Source: Morinoia aosen
Taxonomy: Eukaryota > Arthropoda > Malacostraca > Amphipoda > Talitridae
DNA length: 64,000 nucleotides
Assembly (NCBI GenBank): GCA_030386875.1
Contig: CM059570.1
Coordinates: 28,768,192 to 28,832,191, forward strand
Direction of reading: 5' to 3'
Below, piece by piece: positions 8,309 through 18,640 of the stretch. The notes below the pieces were generated by a model. It searched no databases, was not told where the DNA came from, and saw only the letters and a program-made list of their open reading frames with translations. The number at the start of each line of letters is the position of its first letter. The stretch's first letter is position 1. The translations under genes and the position numbers were made by a program.

Positions 8309-10120
8309 AAGAACTACTTTACGCTCAAGTTTACTCAATTCAAAACTGACGTTAAAAAGACTTGGCATCTCCTTAACTCTTGCTGTAAACCGAATAATGC
8401 CGATAAAAAGAAAATTGAATATGTCTCACAAGATAATGTGAAATACCATGAGAAGAAAGAAATTGCTAATCTCTTTAACAACTTCTTCGTAAACGTAGGG
8501 AAAACTATAGCTGATGGTATTCCAAGTGAACCTACTGATCACCTGGAATTTATGGATCATATTCGAGAACCCAACTCCTTTTACTTTACGCCTACAAACT
8601 CCTCCGATGTAATTACGTGCATAAACAACATGAAAAATAAATCGAGTGGGCTACAAACGTTTCCGACTAAAGTACTTAAAGTTATTGCTGACATTGTAGC
8701 CCAGCTGATATCAAATATTATTAACCAGTCTCTCTCACTAGGCACTTTCCCAAACTCCCTCAAAGTTGCTAGAGTAACCCCTATCTTTAAAAGTGGTGAA
8801 AAAACCTGTGTAAACAATTATCGACCTATCTCCGTACTACCAATTATTAGCAAAGTATTCGAAAAGATTGTGTATAAAAAAGTGTACTCTTATTTTGAAC
8901 AAAAATCATTTCTTTACGATAAACAATACGGCTTTCGCTCTAAAAAATCAACAACACAGGCTATATTAAATCATTTACAATTCCTCTATTCTAATATAGA
9001 TGAAGGAAAGCCTGTCTTCTCTGTATTTCTTGACTTTCGAAAAGCATTCGATTGTGTGGGCCATAAAATACTACTCTCGAAACTACACTGTTATGGCATT
9101 CGAGGGATTGCCCATGATTGGTTCAGATCATACCTAACAAATCGGAAGCAATACGTTGTCATTGACGATGCAAAATCAGACCCACAGACAATTAGCCAGG
9201 GAGTTCCACAAGGATCTGTTCTTGGGCCTCTCCTGTTTCTGATTTTTATCAATGATATTGTAAAATCTACATCATTCTTCAAATTCATACTTTTTGCCGA
9301 TGACAGTACGCTTTCTGCGGTCCTTCCGAACCAAAATCCCGCTATGATTGTGGAGAGTATAAATAATGAACTTCATAAGGTTTCATCGTGGCTCAAAGCT
9401 AATAAAATAAGCCTCAATATTGATAAAACAAATTATATTACATTCTCATACAAGAAAGATGTATCTCTTCCATGCATTAAAATTGGCGAAGGTGAAATCG
9501 AAGAAACCAACTCATGTAAGTTTCTGGGCATCATAGTAGATAAACATCTGACCTTCAAAGAGCACATCACTCATATTAGTTCTAAATTATCAAAATCCAT
9601 CGGAATCCTGAATAAAGTTGAAAATTTTCTGCCTGAAACAGCTTTACAAATGCTCTACCGAACGCTTATTTCTCCATACTTGCAATACGGAATAGAAGCG
9701 TGGCACGGAACTGATAAAAATAAAACCAACAATATATTTACTCTGCAGAAAAGAGCTGTCAGAGCGGTAAAGAACCTAGAATATAATGCTCACACAAATG
9801 ATTCTTTCAAAAATTTACAAATACCTAAACTTTCGGATCTCTACAAAATCTCCATCTGTAATTTCATTTACAAAACACTAAGAAATGATGGCGACAATAG
9901 CCTAAGACAATTATTGAATGCGCAAACTGGTCATCACAACCATTTAACCCGAAATAGAAGTAAATTCATGCTTCCTTATTATTCGAAGGCCCGGTCGCAA
10001 CACAGTATCCTCTTCGTTGGAACCAAAACTTGGAACTCAATACCTGCGGAGATCCGTAAATGTAATTCGTACAAAGTATTCAAAAGACATCTTGAGTCTC
10101 ACTTCCTATCAGAATACTAG
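8309..10120 (+). pseudogene. CR1/Jockey-type LINE reverse transcriptase (C-terminal part of ORF2)
   Basis: The open frame runs without a stop from about 8273 to 10120; homologous coding in this frame starts near KKNYFTLKFTQFK (8306). RT motifs in order: NNYRPISVLPIISKVFEK, YGFRSKKST, FLDFRKAFDCV, SQGVPQGSVLGPLLFLIF, LFADDSTL (catalytic DD), CKFLGIIVD. These are followed by the usual C-terminal region ending in TWNSIPAEIRKCNSYKVFKR and a short tail. There is no RNase H domain. Just upstream, 8272-8313 encodes QKLCNKPDKNIKKE in another frame, which fits the linker before RT. A small deletion at the AAAGAA microhomology near 8310 therefore probably removed about 15-20 codons. The endonuclease half lies at 372-815. 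The RT core itself is intact. Confidence 0.85.
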
Positions 10121-10519
10121 TCGTGTAAGATCACCATGTCAAATCTTGCCTCCTACATGTAACTAATGATAATGTAATAATGTAACTTGCTTTGGGTAAC
10201 ATAACCGATCTTCAGTCTGCTCTTGAATCGTTTTATCGAACATACTGTTAAATATAGCCGATTTGACCTATATTGTAAAATACAGCATAAAATATCGAGT
10301 AAATTATCTCAATTATCAGTCTAATGCGAAACTAGGTTAAGTAAACTAGGTTAAACATTATTGTACACCTTAGAATAACGTGATGATAGGATGCCCTAGA
10401 AGTCGCTGAACTTGTTCGGGCCCACAGGTAGCTATACTCAAACTTAACCATTGTACTAGACTTAAGAAACATTCTACCTCTGTATCACCTGTGGTAAATA
10501 AATTGTTTAAATTGTTTAA
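10121..10519 (+). other. 3' UTR and tandem tail of CR1-like LINE
   Basis: Non-coding 400 bp after the RT stop. It ends with GGTAAATAAATTGTTTAAATTG and repeats AATTGTTTA before the target duplication ATTTAG. No gene seen. Confidence 0.6.
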
Positions 10520-10640
10520 ATTTAGCTTTGATTAGGTATCTAAGAAAATTTTAGGACAATTGGTCGGTAAGCAGCATTATGAAAATCCCCTCCGTGTACC
10601 ACCGGTGGCTCATGTCACAGTCAAAGTGTTAATTTCTGAG
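10520..10640 (+). repeat. Interspersed repeat, 3' half (continues 250-344)
   Basis: ATTTAGCTTTGATTAGG followed by TTGGTCGGTAAGCAGCATTATG and a conserved ACCACCGGTGGCTCA block. It matches 12054-12165 in the same order and 11565-11720 on the opposite strand. Together with 250-344 it forms one old repeat copy split by the LINE. Confidence 0.7.
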
Positions 10641-10755
10641 CCTTTTCAGTCACTGATTTAGCTTTTGGTTTGTTTGTTTTTCTGTGGGATTTTTAAATTT
10701 ATCCGAGAGGGGCACATTTCTGAGCATCTATTCTACTGCATCTTTTGCTTCGTTT

Positions 10756-11120
10756 CCCCTCAGGGGGATACAAGTATTGTATCTATGGGAATTAGCGCTC
10801 CCAGGGGAAAAATGTGAGGGCCCGAGCTGAGTTAGGTAGGCCTTCTTTTTGTTAAAATAAAATGTTTTTTGTTATGTTAAGGACCACCTTTTTTCGGTTC
10901 ACTACTGTCCTGTTTTTCAGCACCTCTGACTTTCTTCTTCAACTTTTATCTTATTTCATGAACTTCTTTCCCATCTTACTGTTTCTATGCCCTTTCTGCA
11001 TAGATTCCTCATTTTCTTATCTCCATACTAAATGGTGCCTTCCTCCTTCCTCTCTTCGATACGCTCTGTTTTTGCAGCGGTTAGGGAGGCTTAAACTAAC
11101 TTATAATCTAATCTAATCTA
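10756..11120 (+). mobile_element. Short retroposon (SINE or 5'-truncated LINE) with perfect 16-bp target duplication
   Basis: ATCTTTTGCTTCGTTT occurs at 10740-10755 and again at 11121-11136. The 365 bp between begin CCCCTCAGGGGGATAC and end in an AATCT tandem tail. A 15-20 bp duplication plus a short simple-repeat tail is the signature of target-primed retroposition. No tRNA-like A and B boxes are visible at the 5' end, so it is either a non-tRNA SINE or a truncated LINE. An 84-codon open frame within it is T-rich and has no recognisable homology. Confidence 0.7.
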
Positions 11121-11559
11121 ATCTTTTGCTTCGTTTTTGTATGGGAGAGGATTTTAGATTGTTCCGAGGTGAATGTACTTCTTAGGAGTTATTTTGGTCC
11201 GGCTATAGTGTTGGTTTTTTGGCTTAAACATGTGGGGTACTTTTTTCGATTAATGAAAGAAGAGGCTACTCGTAAGTCTTCATTGTACGATAGTACAACT
11301 TAAACTTCGTATTTGAGTGTGTGTTTTATATTTTGAAGTCTTGTATGTTTTAACATTAAGCCTAACGGCCTAATATTTTTATAATATCTTCCTAATTGTG
11401 TTGAATCACTCATTTTGCTACAGGTTCAGTCCTGTTAATATCAAACATAAAATTACTAACAAATAAATCACGAGAACTCCCGTTAGACAAAACCTTTCAT
11501 GAAACCTAACTGGGAAGTAAAGAAACAGCAGGTTTCTTAGATTTCCACTCTCACGTCAC

Positions 11560-11830
11560 TCTGACCGCAACGTGCGTCACCGGTGGTTCACGGAGGCAAT
11601 TTCCATAATGCTGCTGACCAACCAGTGATCACAGACTGAATTTTCATAAATACATACATATACCGGACTTATAAATAAATAAATTTTCATAAATACTCGT
11701 ACTTAATTAAAGCTAAATGAAGGTATGATCCAGTTCATGTTTGCTATTTTACTAAATTGATTACTACAAATGACTTTAAATGAGTGTGAAGTGTCCTAAC
11801 CTAATAGAATAACTAATATAATAACGAACT
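11560..11830 (-). repeat. Interspersed repeat, inverted copy
   Basis: Reverse complement of the repeat at 250-344 plus 10520-10640 and of 11960-12165. It contains CACCGGTGGTTCAC, CATAATGCTGCTGACCAACC and AAATGAAGGTATGATCC in reverse order. It carries an additional internal AT-rich stretch (11640-11700) with TTTTCATAAATAC repeated, which is absent from the other copies. Confidence 0.65.
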
Positions 11831-11959
11831 TACTATAATAATATAGCATATCTCAGAAGTCCCCAAACTAACCTGAACTTATTAAAGTAACATAGTAAGT
11901 AATATACTATTCTTCTCTAGCATGACTCAGAAGTCCTAAACTAGTTTATTAACACTTTT

Positions 11960-12165
11960 ACTGCGACTACTAAATGTTAAGTTCAACACCAAACTCAAAT
12001 TTAGTGTCAATTAGCTATTGGAAAACACAAAACATGAACTGGATCGTGCCTTCATTTAGCTTTGATTAAATATTTATGAAAATTGAGTTAGCGACTACTG
12101 GTCGGTCAGCAACATTATGAAAATTACCTCTGTGCACCACCGGTGGCGCACGTCGCGATCAAAGT
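11960..12165 (+). repeat. Interspersed repeat, uninterrupted copy
   Basis: Contains AACATGAACTGGATCGTGCC, TTCATTTAGCTTTGATTA, TGGTCGGTCAGCAACATTATG and CACCACCGGTGGCGCACG in order. It provides the empty-site comparison for the CR1-like LINE insertion. It ends about 55 bp before the last CTNNBL1 exon. Confidence 0.7.
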
Positions 12166-12220
12166 AATTATCAAGCAGCAGCATATGAGCGAAAGTAATA
12201 CAAATGCCCTCTGTGTGCAG

Positions 12221-12330
12221 AGTACGTGAGCAACCTGGGCGACAGTGGCGGCATCAGCAACGCTGACGACGAGCTGTCTGAGGAGCAGCACAGGGTCCTC
12301 GACTGGCTCGACAAGTTCCAGAACATGTGA
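12221..12330 (+). CDS. CTNNBL1: CTNNBL1 last coding exon
   Basis: The exon starts after the acceptor TGTGTGCAG, completes the split GAG codon and encodes EYVSNLGDSGGISNADDE then LSEEQHRVLDWLDKFQNM and TGA at 12328-12330. It corresponds to the C-terminal EYAENIGDG...LLENF segment of vertebrate CTNNBL1, with a slightly longer acidic linker. GC-rich codon use matches the exon at 34-220. A 20-bp minisatellite starts at the stop codon, so the 3' UTR is expected to be repetitive. I find no AATAAA within about 1.3 kb downstream, so the polyadenylation site is not located. Confidence 0.85.
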
Positions 12331-12955
12331 AGTGTTCTCTTCTTCGTCTGTGGAGTGTTTTCCTCGTCTTTTGTGAAGTGTTCACTTCTGCCGTGAAGTG
12401 TTCTCTTCTTTTGTGAAGTGTTCACTTCTGCTGTGAAGTGTTCTCTTCTTCCTTTCAAGTTTTGTCTTTCCCTTTCCAGAACATCTGAAGTGTTCACTTC
12501 TTCTGTGGAGTGTTCACTTCTTCTGTGGAGTGTTCACTTCTTCTGTGGAGTGTTCACTTCTTCTGTTGAGTGTTCACTTCTTCTGTGGAGTGTTCACTTC
12601 TTCTGTGGAGTGTTCACTTCTTTTATGGAGTGTTCACTTCTTTTATGGAGTGTTCACTTCTTTTGTGGAGTGTTTACTTCTTTAGTGGAGTGTTTACTTC
12701 TTTTGTGGAGTGTTTACTTCTTTAGTGGAGTGTTCACTTCACATGTGGAGTGTTCACTTCACATGTGGAGTGTTCACTTCACATGTGGAGTGTTCACTTC
12801 ACATGTGGAGTGTTCACTTCACATGTGGAGTGTTCACTTCACATGTGAAGTTTTCACTTCTTCTGTGAAGTGTTCGCTTCTTCTGGGAAGTGTTCAATTC
12901 ATCTTTTCAAGTTTTGTCTCTCCCTTTCCAGAACACGTGAAGTGTTCTCTGCAAC
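12325..12955 (+). repeat. 20-bp minisatellite in the CTNNBL1 3' UTR
   Basis: About 30 units of TTCTGTGGAGTGTTCACTTC and variants (TTTTATGG, TTTAGTGG, then six ACATGTGG units in a row). TTCCAGAACATGTGAAGTG, the end of the coding exon with its stop codon, recurs as imperfect copies at 12474-12500 and 12926-12950. Each of these two is preceded by CAAGTTTTGTCT and CCC. Variants are clustered, showing local amplification. Long open frames across it are a result of repeat composition. Confidence 0.9.
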
Positions 12956-13094
12956 GCCCTTGCGGAGGTCGCTGTGCTTCTGCCTTTTGAGTTTTGTTTT
13001 TCTCTTCTTGCTGCCTGTTTTTTATGGAACTAGTGTTTTTGCGCGTTTTTAAATTACTTCTTGGGTCTCGATCCTATATCTTTGATACGCCTTA

Positions 13095-13515
13095 TCGGAT
13101 TTCCTTTGGTAGGCATTATCTACTTTCTTCTAATAGGCCTTGTCTACTTTCCTTTGGTGGGCCTTGTCTGCTTCCCTTTGGTGGGCCTTGCCTGTTTTCC
13201 TTTGGTGGGCCTTGTCTACTTTCCCTTGGTGGGCCTTGTCTACTTTCCCTTGGTGGGCCTTGTCTACTTTCCCTTGGTGGGCCTTGTCTACTTTCCCTTG
13301 GTGGGCCTTGTCTACTTTCCCTTGGTGGGCCTTGTCTACTTTCCCTTGGTGGGCCTTGTCTACTTTCCCTTGGTGGGCCTTGTCTACGAGTACTTTCCCT
13401 TGGTGGGCCTTGTCTACTTTCCCTTGGTGGGCCTTGTCTACTTTCCCTTGGTGGGCCTTGTCTACTTTCCCTTGGTGGGCCTTGTCTACTTTCCCTTGGT
13501 GGGCCTTGTCTGCGA
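13095..13515 (+). repeat. 24-bp minisatellite
   Basis: About 17 units built on CTTTCCCTTGGTGGGCCTTG plus TCTA. The first three or four units at the left are diverged (TTTGGTAGGCATTATC, TTCTAATAGGCC); the centre is nearly identical. One unit carries an extra CTACGAGTA at 13383. Because 24 is a multiple of three, several frames on both strands stay open; none looks like a gene. Confidence 0.9.
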
Positions 13516-14890
13516 AGTTCAGCTGCCTGATGATCGTGAAGACCAAAACTTAGAGTTTCCCTCTTGGTACTGCAGGAAAACAGCTGAATGATAGTCAATT
13601 TATGCATCACTTTTTCCTTTGCAAATATTCTTCATGTTTTTACACAAGTGTACAAATAGTTTATAAGTGTGATGTAAATTTACAAATTACATTGTAACGA
13701 TTTTAATATCTCGTTTATTCAATCCTCATCTATGTTTAGTGGCGTATATTATAGCGATGCTATTACGTTACGAGAGGTGTAGCCTTCAAGGATTCGTAGA
13801 GTAACTCAACTTCTGCATACATAATATATTACATATGTAATTCTACCCAGGGAATGCTTAGGTCGTTCATTTTTTCACGAAACAGCAAAAACATCGCCGA
13901 GCGAAACAATTTAGAGAGTTCGTCTTACGATGCAATATGAATACTGCTATTAACCAGACACTTCTGGCTACACAAAGGCGTTACGGTAATCACAAAGGTT
14001 TTTTATTGCTGTCAGCTACACAAAATTTGAAGGGAACGTCTCAATACTGTCGGTGGATCTAGTTACTAGCTATTTCTGTGTAATATTTGAGCGACAAAAG
14101 AATTAATGAATTTGCTGCGACCTGAGGGGGGCGACATTAGTGTGATGCGTAGTTAAAGTTGATCTACGAGAGACACCTCAAAGATAGAAAGTTTTCAAAT
14201 GAAGAAAGTCTTTTAGGATCTTTCCTGCCCACTTCGCTTCTTTCACTGCTCATACCATCGTTTCTTTGTTTTTTCTTCTTTTTCTTTCCCAACTGTTTAA
14301 ATGCGCAGGGTATCCTGTGAGGGATTCACTTGTGCGCTTATTCCTCGTTTTCTACGGGGCCCCAAAATGGTCTCTTACCTCCGCTTCCTTAAGGGGGCTA
14401 GGTAATCTCAAAATAATGAAGCAAAAAGTTCAAAATAATTTTAAGCTTCTAGGCGGCTGGGAAAAATTTATAAACAACACTCTGGATCGTTAATCGCTCT
14501 TACTTGCCTAGCATTGTTCAGTTAAAGCTATTTTCGGATGCTTTAGGCCTTGCAAAATTAGGTTTTATGGAAATTTTCTAATGTTATTTCATGAAAACTG
14601 AAAATACTTTCATATTGAACCTAATTTTCGTGACAACTCTTTCAAAGTCAGTTAAAAAAACTGATTTGTACGATAACTTCTGTGTACAAAAACCATGGTA
14701 TAATAGAGCCTTGAAATCGGTTCTTGTAGCGGTGCAGACGACATCGTAAGTCAACCCGAAGAACTTAAGAAGTCTTAAATAGTTTGAAAATTCTGGTTCC
14801 GTTCCTGCATTTGTGGGACGCTATGGAACAGTGAGGGAATGGAGAGTTACTGTCCCTGTAAGAGGTGCAAAGTAATTCCACTGGTCCTGA
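13516..14890. other. AT-rich region without recognised gene
   Basis: No ORF with recognisable domains, RNA gene or transposon end was seen. A 75-codon frame at 14266-14493 has no family resemblance. Confidence 0.5.
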
Positions 14891-14894
14891 GCAC

Positions 14895-15006
14895 CTGATG
14901 ATTTCTGAACCTGATAATTGCTGAACGCTATGATGATCGCTGAATCCCCTGATAATTGCTGAATCCCCTGATGATTGCTGAACGCTATGATGATCGCTGA
15001 ATTACT
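14895..15006 (+). repeat. Short tandem repeat of GATGATTGCTGAA-type units
   Basis: Six imperfect units of CCTGATGATTGCTGAA alternate with CGCTATGATGATCGCTGAA, about 16-20 bp each. Confidence 0.7.
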
Positions 15007-15204
15007 AAAAAAAAGAACAACACCTCGGTGATTTTATTTTACTGAAGCGACACTCGAGATCTAATTTATCGATTTTTGTTTGTTTTTGTGAATGAGTTTT
15101 TAGTAAGCCATTCATGTATTTTACCTCCGTACGTAAAGTGATGGGAGAGTGAATCATGCGACCTGACGTAAATGATTCACGGGAAAGGTCGCCTTTAATT
15201 TCTT

Positions 15205-15435
15205 CATAAGATTACAATGCTGATAGTTGCATCAATAAAAAAATAAAGAATTTAATTACCATGCTGATAATAGCATGAATATAAAACTAAGAATAAGATT
15301 AGAATGCTGATGATAGCATAAATATGATACAAAGAATGTGATTGCAATGCTGATAATAAGATGAATGTAAAACGAAGAATAAGGTTACAATGGTGATGAT
15401 AGCATAAACAAAAAACGGAGAATGAGATCATAACG
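15205..15435 (+). repeat. Degenerate tandem repeat, about 53-bp period
   Basis: Five diverged copies of AGATTACAATGCTGATGATA then GCATGAATATAAAACGAAG. Each unit contains an imperfect AATGCT...AGCAT inverted repeat. Divergence between units indicates an old array. Confidence 0.65.
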
Positions 15436-16274
15436 CTATTAAAGCACTTGCATAATATAAAAGTTTAACACAAAGAATATCGCAGTTGTGATCGCGACGT
15501 GAGGTCTGGTGATATTGTGCTAAAATTGTTTTCCTTACCTCAACTTGCGTTACGGCGCCAATGGTTTCCATAGATGTTACTTTCTACTTAATTTTCAGTT
15601 AAACATTTAATTTCAGGTAAAAAGCAAAACTAATTTGATATTCTCGCTGTAATGATATTGTTTTTGAGTAATTTTGGCACTTCTTCACCTCGTGACCGTA
15701 TATTTGTGGTTGGATCAATTGCGATATGGCAGCGCCGCCGAAACTTGAAGTACTTGACCTCGGTAAGAATGAATATTTATTTTCATATATAATATACTGT
15801 GGCTTTAGAGTTTTTCTATTTAGGAGCGTTATATTCCGTCTCCTTACAACTAAGTTCAATTGTCTTCAATCCTACATTTTTTAATATTTACTGAGGTAGT
15901 TGCTTACTTCTGATCGAGCAGCCGCGGCAGTGCATTGAGAGCTTAACTGTGATTTTATTATCGTAATTTTATGGCTATGAATTCTAACAGCTGCTGAAAA
16001 TCTAAACTATCGTGACAAATTGTAATTATCGAGGGAATCGGGTAAGTAATTACCTGATCATCTCGATGAGGCGAGAAGATGGAATAATGAGGAAATAAAA
16101 TATGAAGACAGGAAGTTGGTTGCACGGCACGCTAGCCCATCTCTCTGACGAATGAGAATAATAAGATAAAAATGAGAGAAAAAAACTTTTATTTCTACAC
16201 TGAAAAAAATTTGGTTTCAAAATCGAAACATTTTTCTGGGCCCACTTGCTGCAAAACCGTCCCGAAAAAGTGTG
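15436..16274. other. Region without recognised gene
   Basis: AT-rich with minor open frames on both strands and no family resemblance. It ends at the 11-bp direct repeat bounding the next element. Confidence 0.45.
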
Positions 16275-16292
16275 TCACCAATATAGACCGAC

Positions 16293-16430
16293 TGGGGCCC
16301 CGGCCCCGGCCCCGGCCAACCCCGGCCATTTTGGCTGACCCCGGCCCCGGCCCCGGCAAGTCCCGAAAATTTTTGCAAACCCCGGCCCCGGCAAAATAGT
16401 GCCCTAAACCGGGGTTTTGGCCGGGGTTTT
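16293..16430 (+). repeat. GGCCCC-rich minisatellite (left)
   Basis: Runs of CCCCGGCCCCGGCC are separated by short AT spacers (ATTTTGGCTGA, AAGTCCCGAAAATTTTTG). It ends with the opposite-strand motif ACCGGGGTTTTGGCCGGGG. It is C-rich on this strand and potentially G-quadruplex-forming on the other. Confidence 0.85.
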
Positions 16431-16445
16431 TAGTTTTTTACTACA

Positions 16446-17765
16446 CCTTTTTCACTTCAAATTAATCTTAGTCGAGGTCAATTTAATCCAAGATAAGTTC
16501 AATTTAATCCGAGTCATGTTCAAATTAATGCAAGTTAAATTCAAATTAAACGTGCTGAGTATCCAGCATCAGGAGGCAGAGTGTGATGCATATCTTTGAA
16601 CGGAGTAACATATACCTAGAAATCAATTATAAAAACTTCGTATTAACTATACATTACAGTTGTTTTTCAATTCTACATTAATGACAGTGTGCATCCAATC
16701 AAATACTTATGTTCAAAGACAATTTTGTGTAACACATGCTATACACATAGTAGTATCGAGGATTTAATTACTCATATAGAGATTTATATGCGTGAAATTC
16801 CGTTTTATAACTTATATAAAGTCATATATGCATGCAACTACGAAATATTACCATTGGATGATATGTAGATTTGACCTTTAAAAGAAATATAGCAACCAAG
16901 TCTGTTTTTGCTTGTTCAAACGATTTTTGTTAAACAAGTTTCAATTTTTTCATCGATCGAGATGATATATTTGCCTAGGCCTATTCATTTGAAGGAATGG
17001 CACAATTTTTATTGCTATTGCAGGATTGTATCTGTGTATTAATGTACTCATATAAATTGTAATCAAATGGTATCGTACATAAGTGCTCAGTGAATCGCAT
17101 TTGCTCATTTCTTTTAAAGGTTAAATCTACACATCGTCCAGTGGCAATCATTTGTAATTACATGCACATATGATTTCATAAATGTGATAAAGTGGAATTT
17201 CAGGCATGTAAATCTTCAAATGAGTGTGAATAAATCCTCGATACTATGTGTATCTGTAACATAAAAGTACATTTGAACATAATTATTTCCATGGATGCAT
17301 ACTGCCATTAATTTAGAATTATAAAACAACTTTAATGTGTAATATAATACCAAGTTTTTATAATTGACTGCAAACTGTTACTCCGCTCAAAGATCTGAAT
17401 CACACTCTGTTTCCTGATGCTGGACACTTAGTACATTTTACGAGAGCTTGTTTTAACATTGCAGAAATTTTAAGTATTCTTTGCTGAAAGGAAAAACGTT
17501 TTTCTTGCTCATCACATCCAACAGATACATTTTTAATACAAAAAACACTCAAATTAACGAGAGATTTATGTCGATTCTTAACTCAACTTGGAGCTGGATT
17601 AATTTGAACTTGATTTGGATTAATTTAAACTTGACTTGGATTAATTTGAACTGGACTTGGACTAATTTGAACTTGACTTGGATTGATATTAATTTGATTT
17701 GGTTTAATTTGAACTTGAATTGGATTAATTTGAACTTGACTTGGACTAATAGTTTGAAGTGAATA
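16446..17765. mobile_element. Foldback element with arms of about 450-650 bp
   Basis: The left arm (16446 to about 16900) and right arm (about 17103-17765) are reverse complements. Anchors on the left are TTCACTTCAAATTAATC, CCAGCATCAGGAGGCAGAG, TAGTATCGAGGATTTAAT and GACCTTTAAAAGAAAT. On the right are the inverted equivalents ATTTCTTTTAAAGGTTAAAT, AAATCCTCGATACTATG, CTCTGTTTCCTGATGCTGG and TTTGAAGTGAA. About 200 bp of unique spacer lies between. The arm tips contain degenerate tandem AATTTGAACTTGACTTGGATT units. No coding capacity, so non-autonomous; no target duplication identified. Confidence 0.75.
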
Positions 17766-18640
17766 AAGCGTAGTCTGCCCGATTTTCACCCGCACGTGAA
17801 AAATTCACGTGTCTTTTAAATAGATTTAAAACGAGTTCTCAAGAGATTTGCGATTTCATTGCAATCCTGAAGAACATGCAGTCACTGAGAAGAAAAAGCA
17901 GTATCTATGCTACCATCCAGTGGAATTATAATCCAGTGCGCAGTTGTTGACATGAAAGAATCTCGACTTGGAGAGGTCCTAATATCAGCAGTGATTGAGA
18001 AGACGCTATTTTTGTTAACTTGCTTTTATATTTCCTCTGAAACAGCAAACTGAATTTGGATACTGAGGTCCGGAATTAGTCTTGTTGTAATTACCTTCTC
18101 TGATGGAACGTGAAACTTCTTATTCAAAAACCTTACAAAATTAATAAAGTTTCCAATTCCATAGGGTCGTAAGGATTGAGTGAGTCACAAAGCCAGTAAA
18201 TTAACAATTTCTCTCTATGTATTTGGTCAGTATTATTTGGCTCTCAGTTTTTAGACTGAGTGAATGTTTCTTTTGAAGTCAGCTGTTTGCCAGTAGACGA
18301 AGACGACTTGCTACAATCGGCAGTTTTGCCACTGCTGCAGCCTAAACTGTCTTTGTTTGTTTTCAATACATAGACATTTGGTTTTTCTTCTTGTTCGTTT
18401 TGTTTCTATTTTTCAATTCTTTTTCTTTGATTGGTTTTTCTTCAGCTTCCAGGAATTGATCATTTTGTGTCGATTTTAGATGGCCCCATAAATATTTAGT
18501 TGAGAAAGTTATCTAAGATGCACCAGCCGCTCCTCGCCGTATATTTACTTCTCAAATGGTGCACACTTCAATTTCTACACTCTTCACCGATATATAAAAG
18601 TAATTCCATACTGCTGACGCACTACTTTTAGTCATTATAT
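17766..18640. other. Region without recognised gene
   Basis: AT-rich. One perfect small hairpin CACGTGAA-AAA-TTCACGTG at 17793-17811. Nothing else recognised. Confidence 0.5.

Larger units (their letters stand above)
345..10519 (+). mobile_element. CR1/Jockey-type non-LTR retrotransposon, interrupted by a nested I-like LINE
   Basis: The two ends are set by a 6-bp duplication ATTTAG (339-344 and 10520-10525). They are also set by an uninterrupted relative of the target at 12051-12075, which reads TTCATTTAGCTTTGATTA across the junction. The 5' part carries an endonuclease fragment and the 3' part a reverse transcriptase, followed by a 400-bp 3' UTR and a short tandem tail (AATTGTTTA twice), as is common for CR1/L2-type elements. 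The middle (end of the endonuclease and the linker to RT) is missing where the I-like element was inserted. That the two halves are one element is inference from the shared flanks and matching family type. Confidence 0.75.
221..12220 (+). other. CTNNBL1: CTNNBL1 last intron (12.0 kb, GT-AG, phase 1)
   Basis: The donor is GTACGG at 221 and the acceptor is CTGTGTGCAG ending at 12220. Joining 220 to 12221 restores a GAG codon and gives IIRE followed by YVSNLGD, which matches the IIKEY...IGDG junction of other CTNNBL1 proteins. The intron is almost entirely transposon-derived: nested LINEs, a short retroposon and interspersed repeats. The LINE ORFs are in the sense orientation relative to the host gene. 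Confidence 0.85.

Noticed and set aside
11102..11122. AATCT repeats as a telomere-like tract
   Set aside because: Only about four units. They sit directly before a target duplication, so they are a retroposon tail; arthropod telomeres are usually TTAGG.
12829..12845. CACATGTG palindromes as E-box regulatory sites
   Set aside because: They occur once per unit in a run of identical minisatellite units; nothing else points to a regulatory function.
13061..13610. Four overlapping frames on both strands in the 24-bp minisatellite
   Set aside because: Unit length is divisible by three; simultaneous openness on both strands argues against coding.
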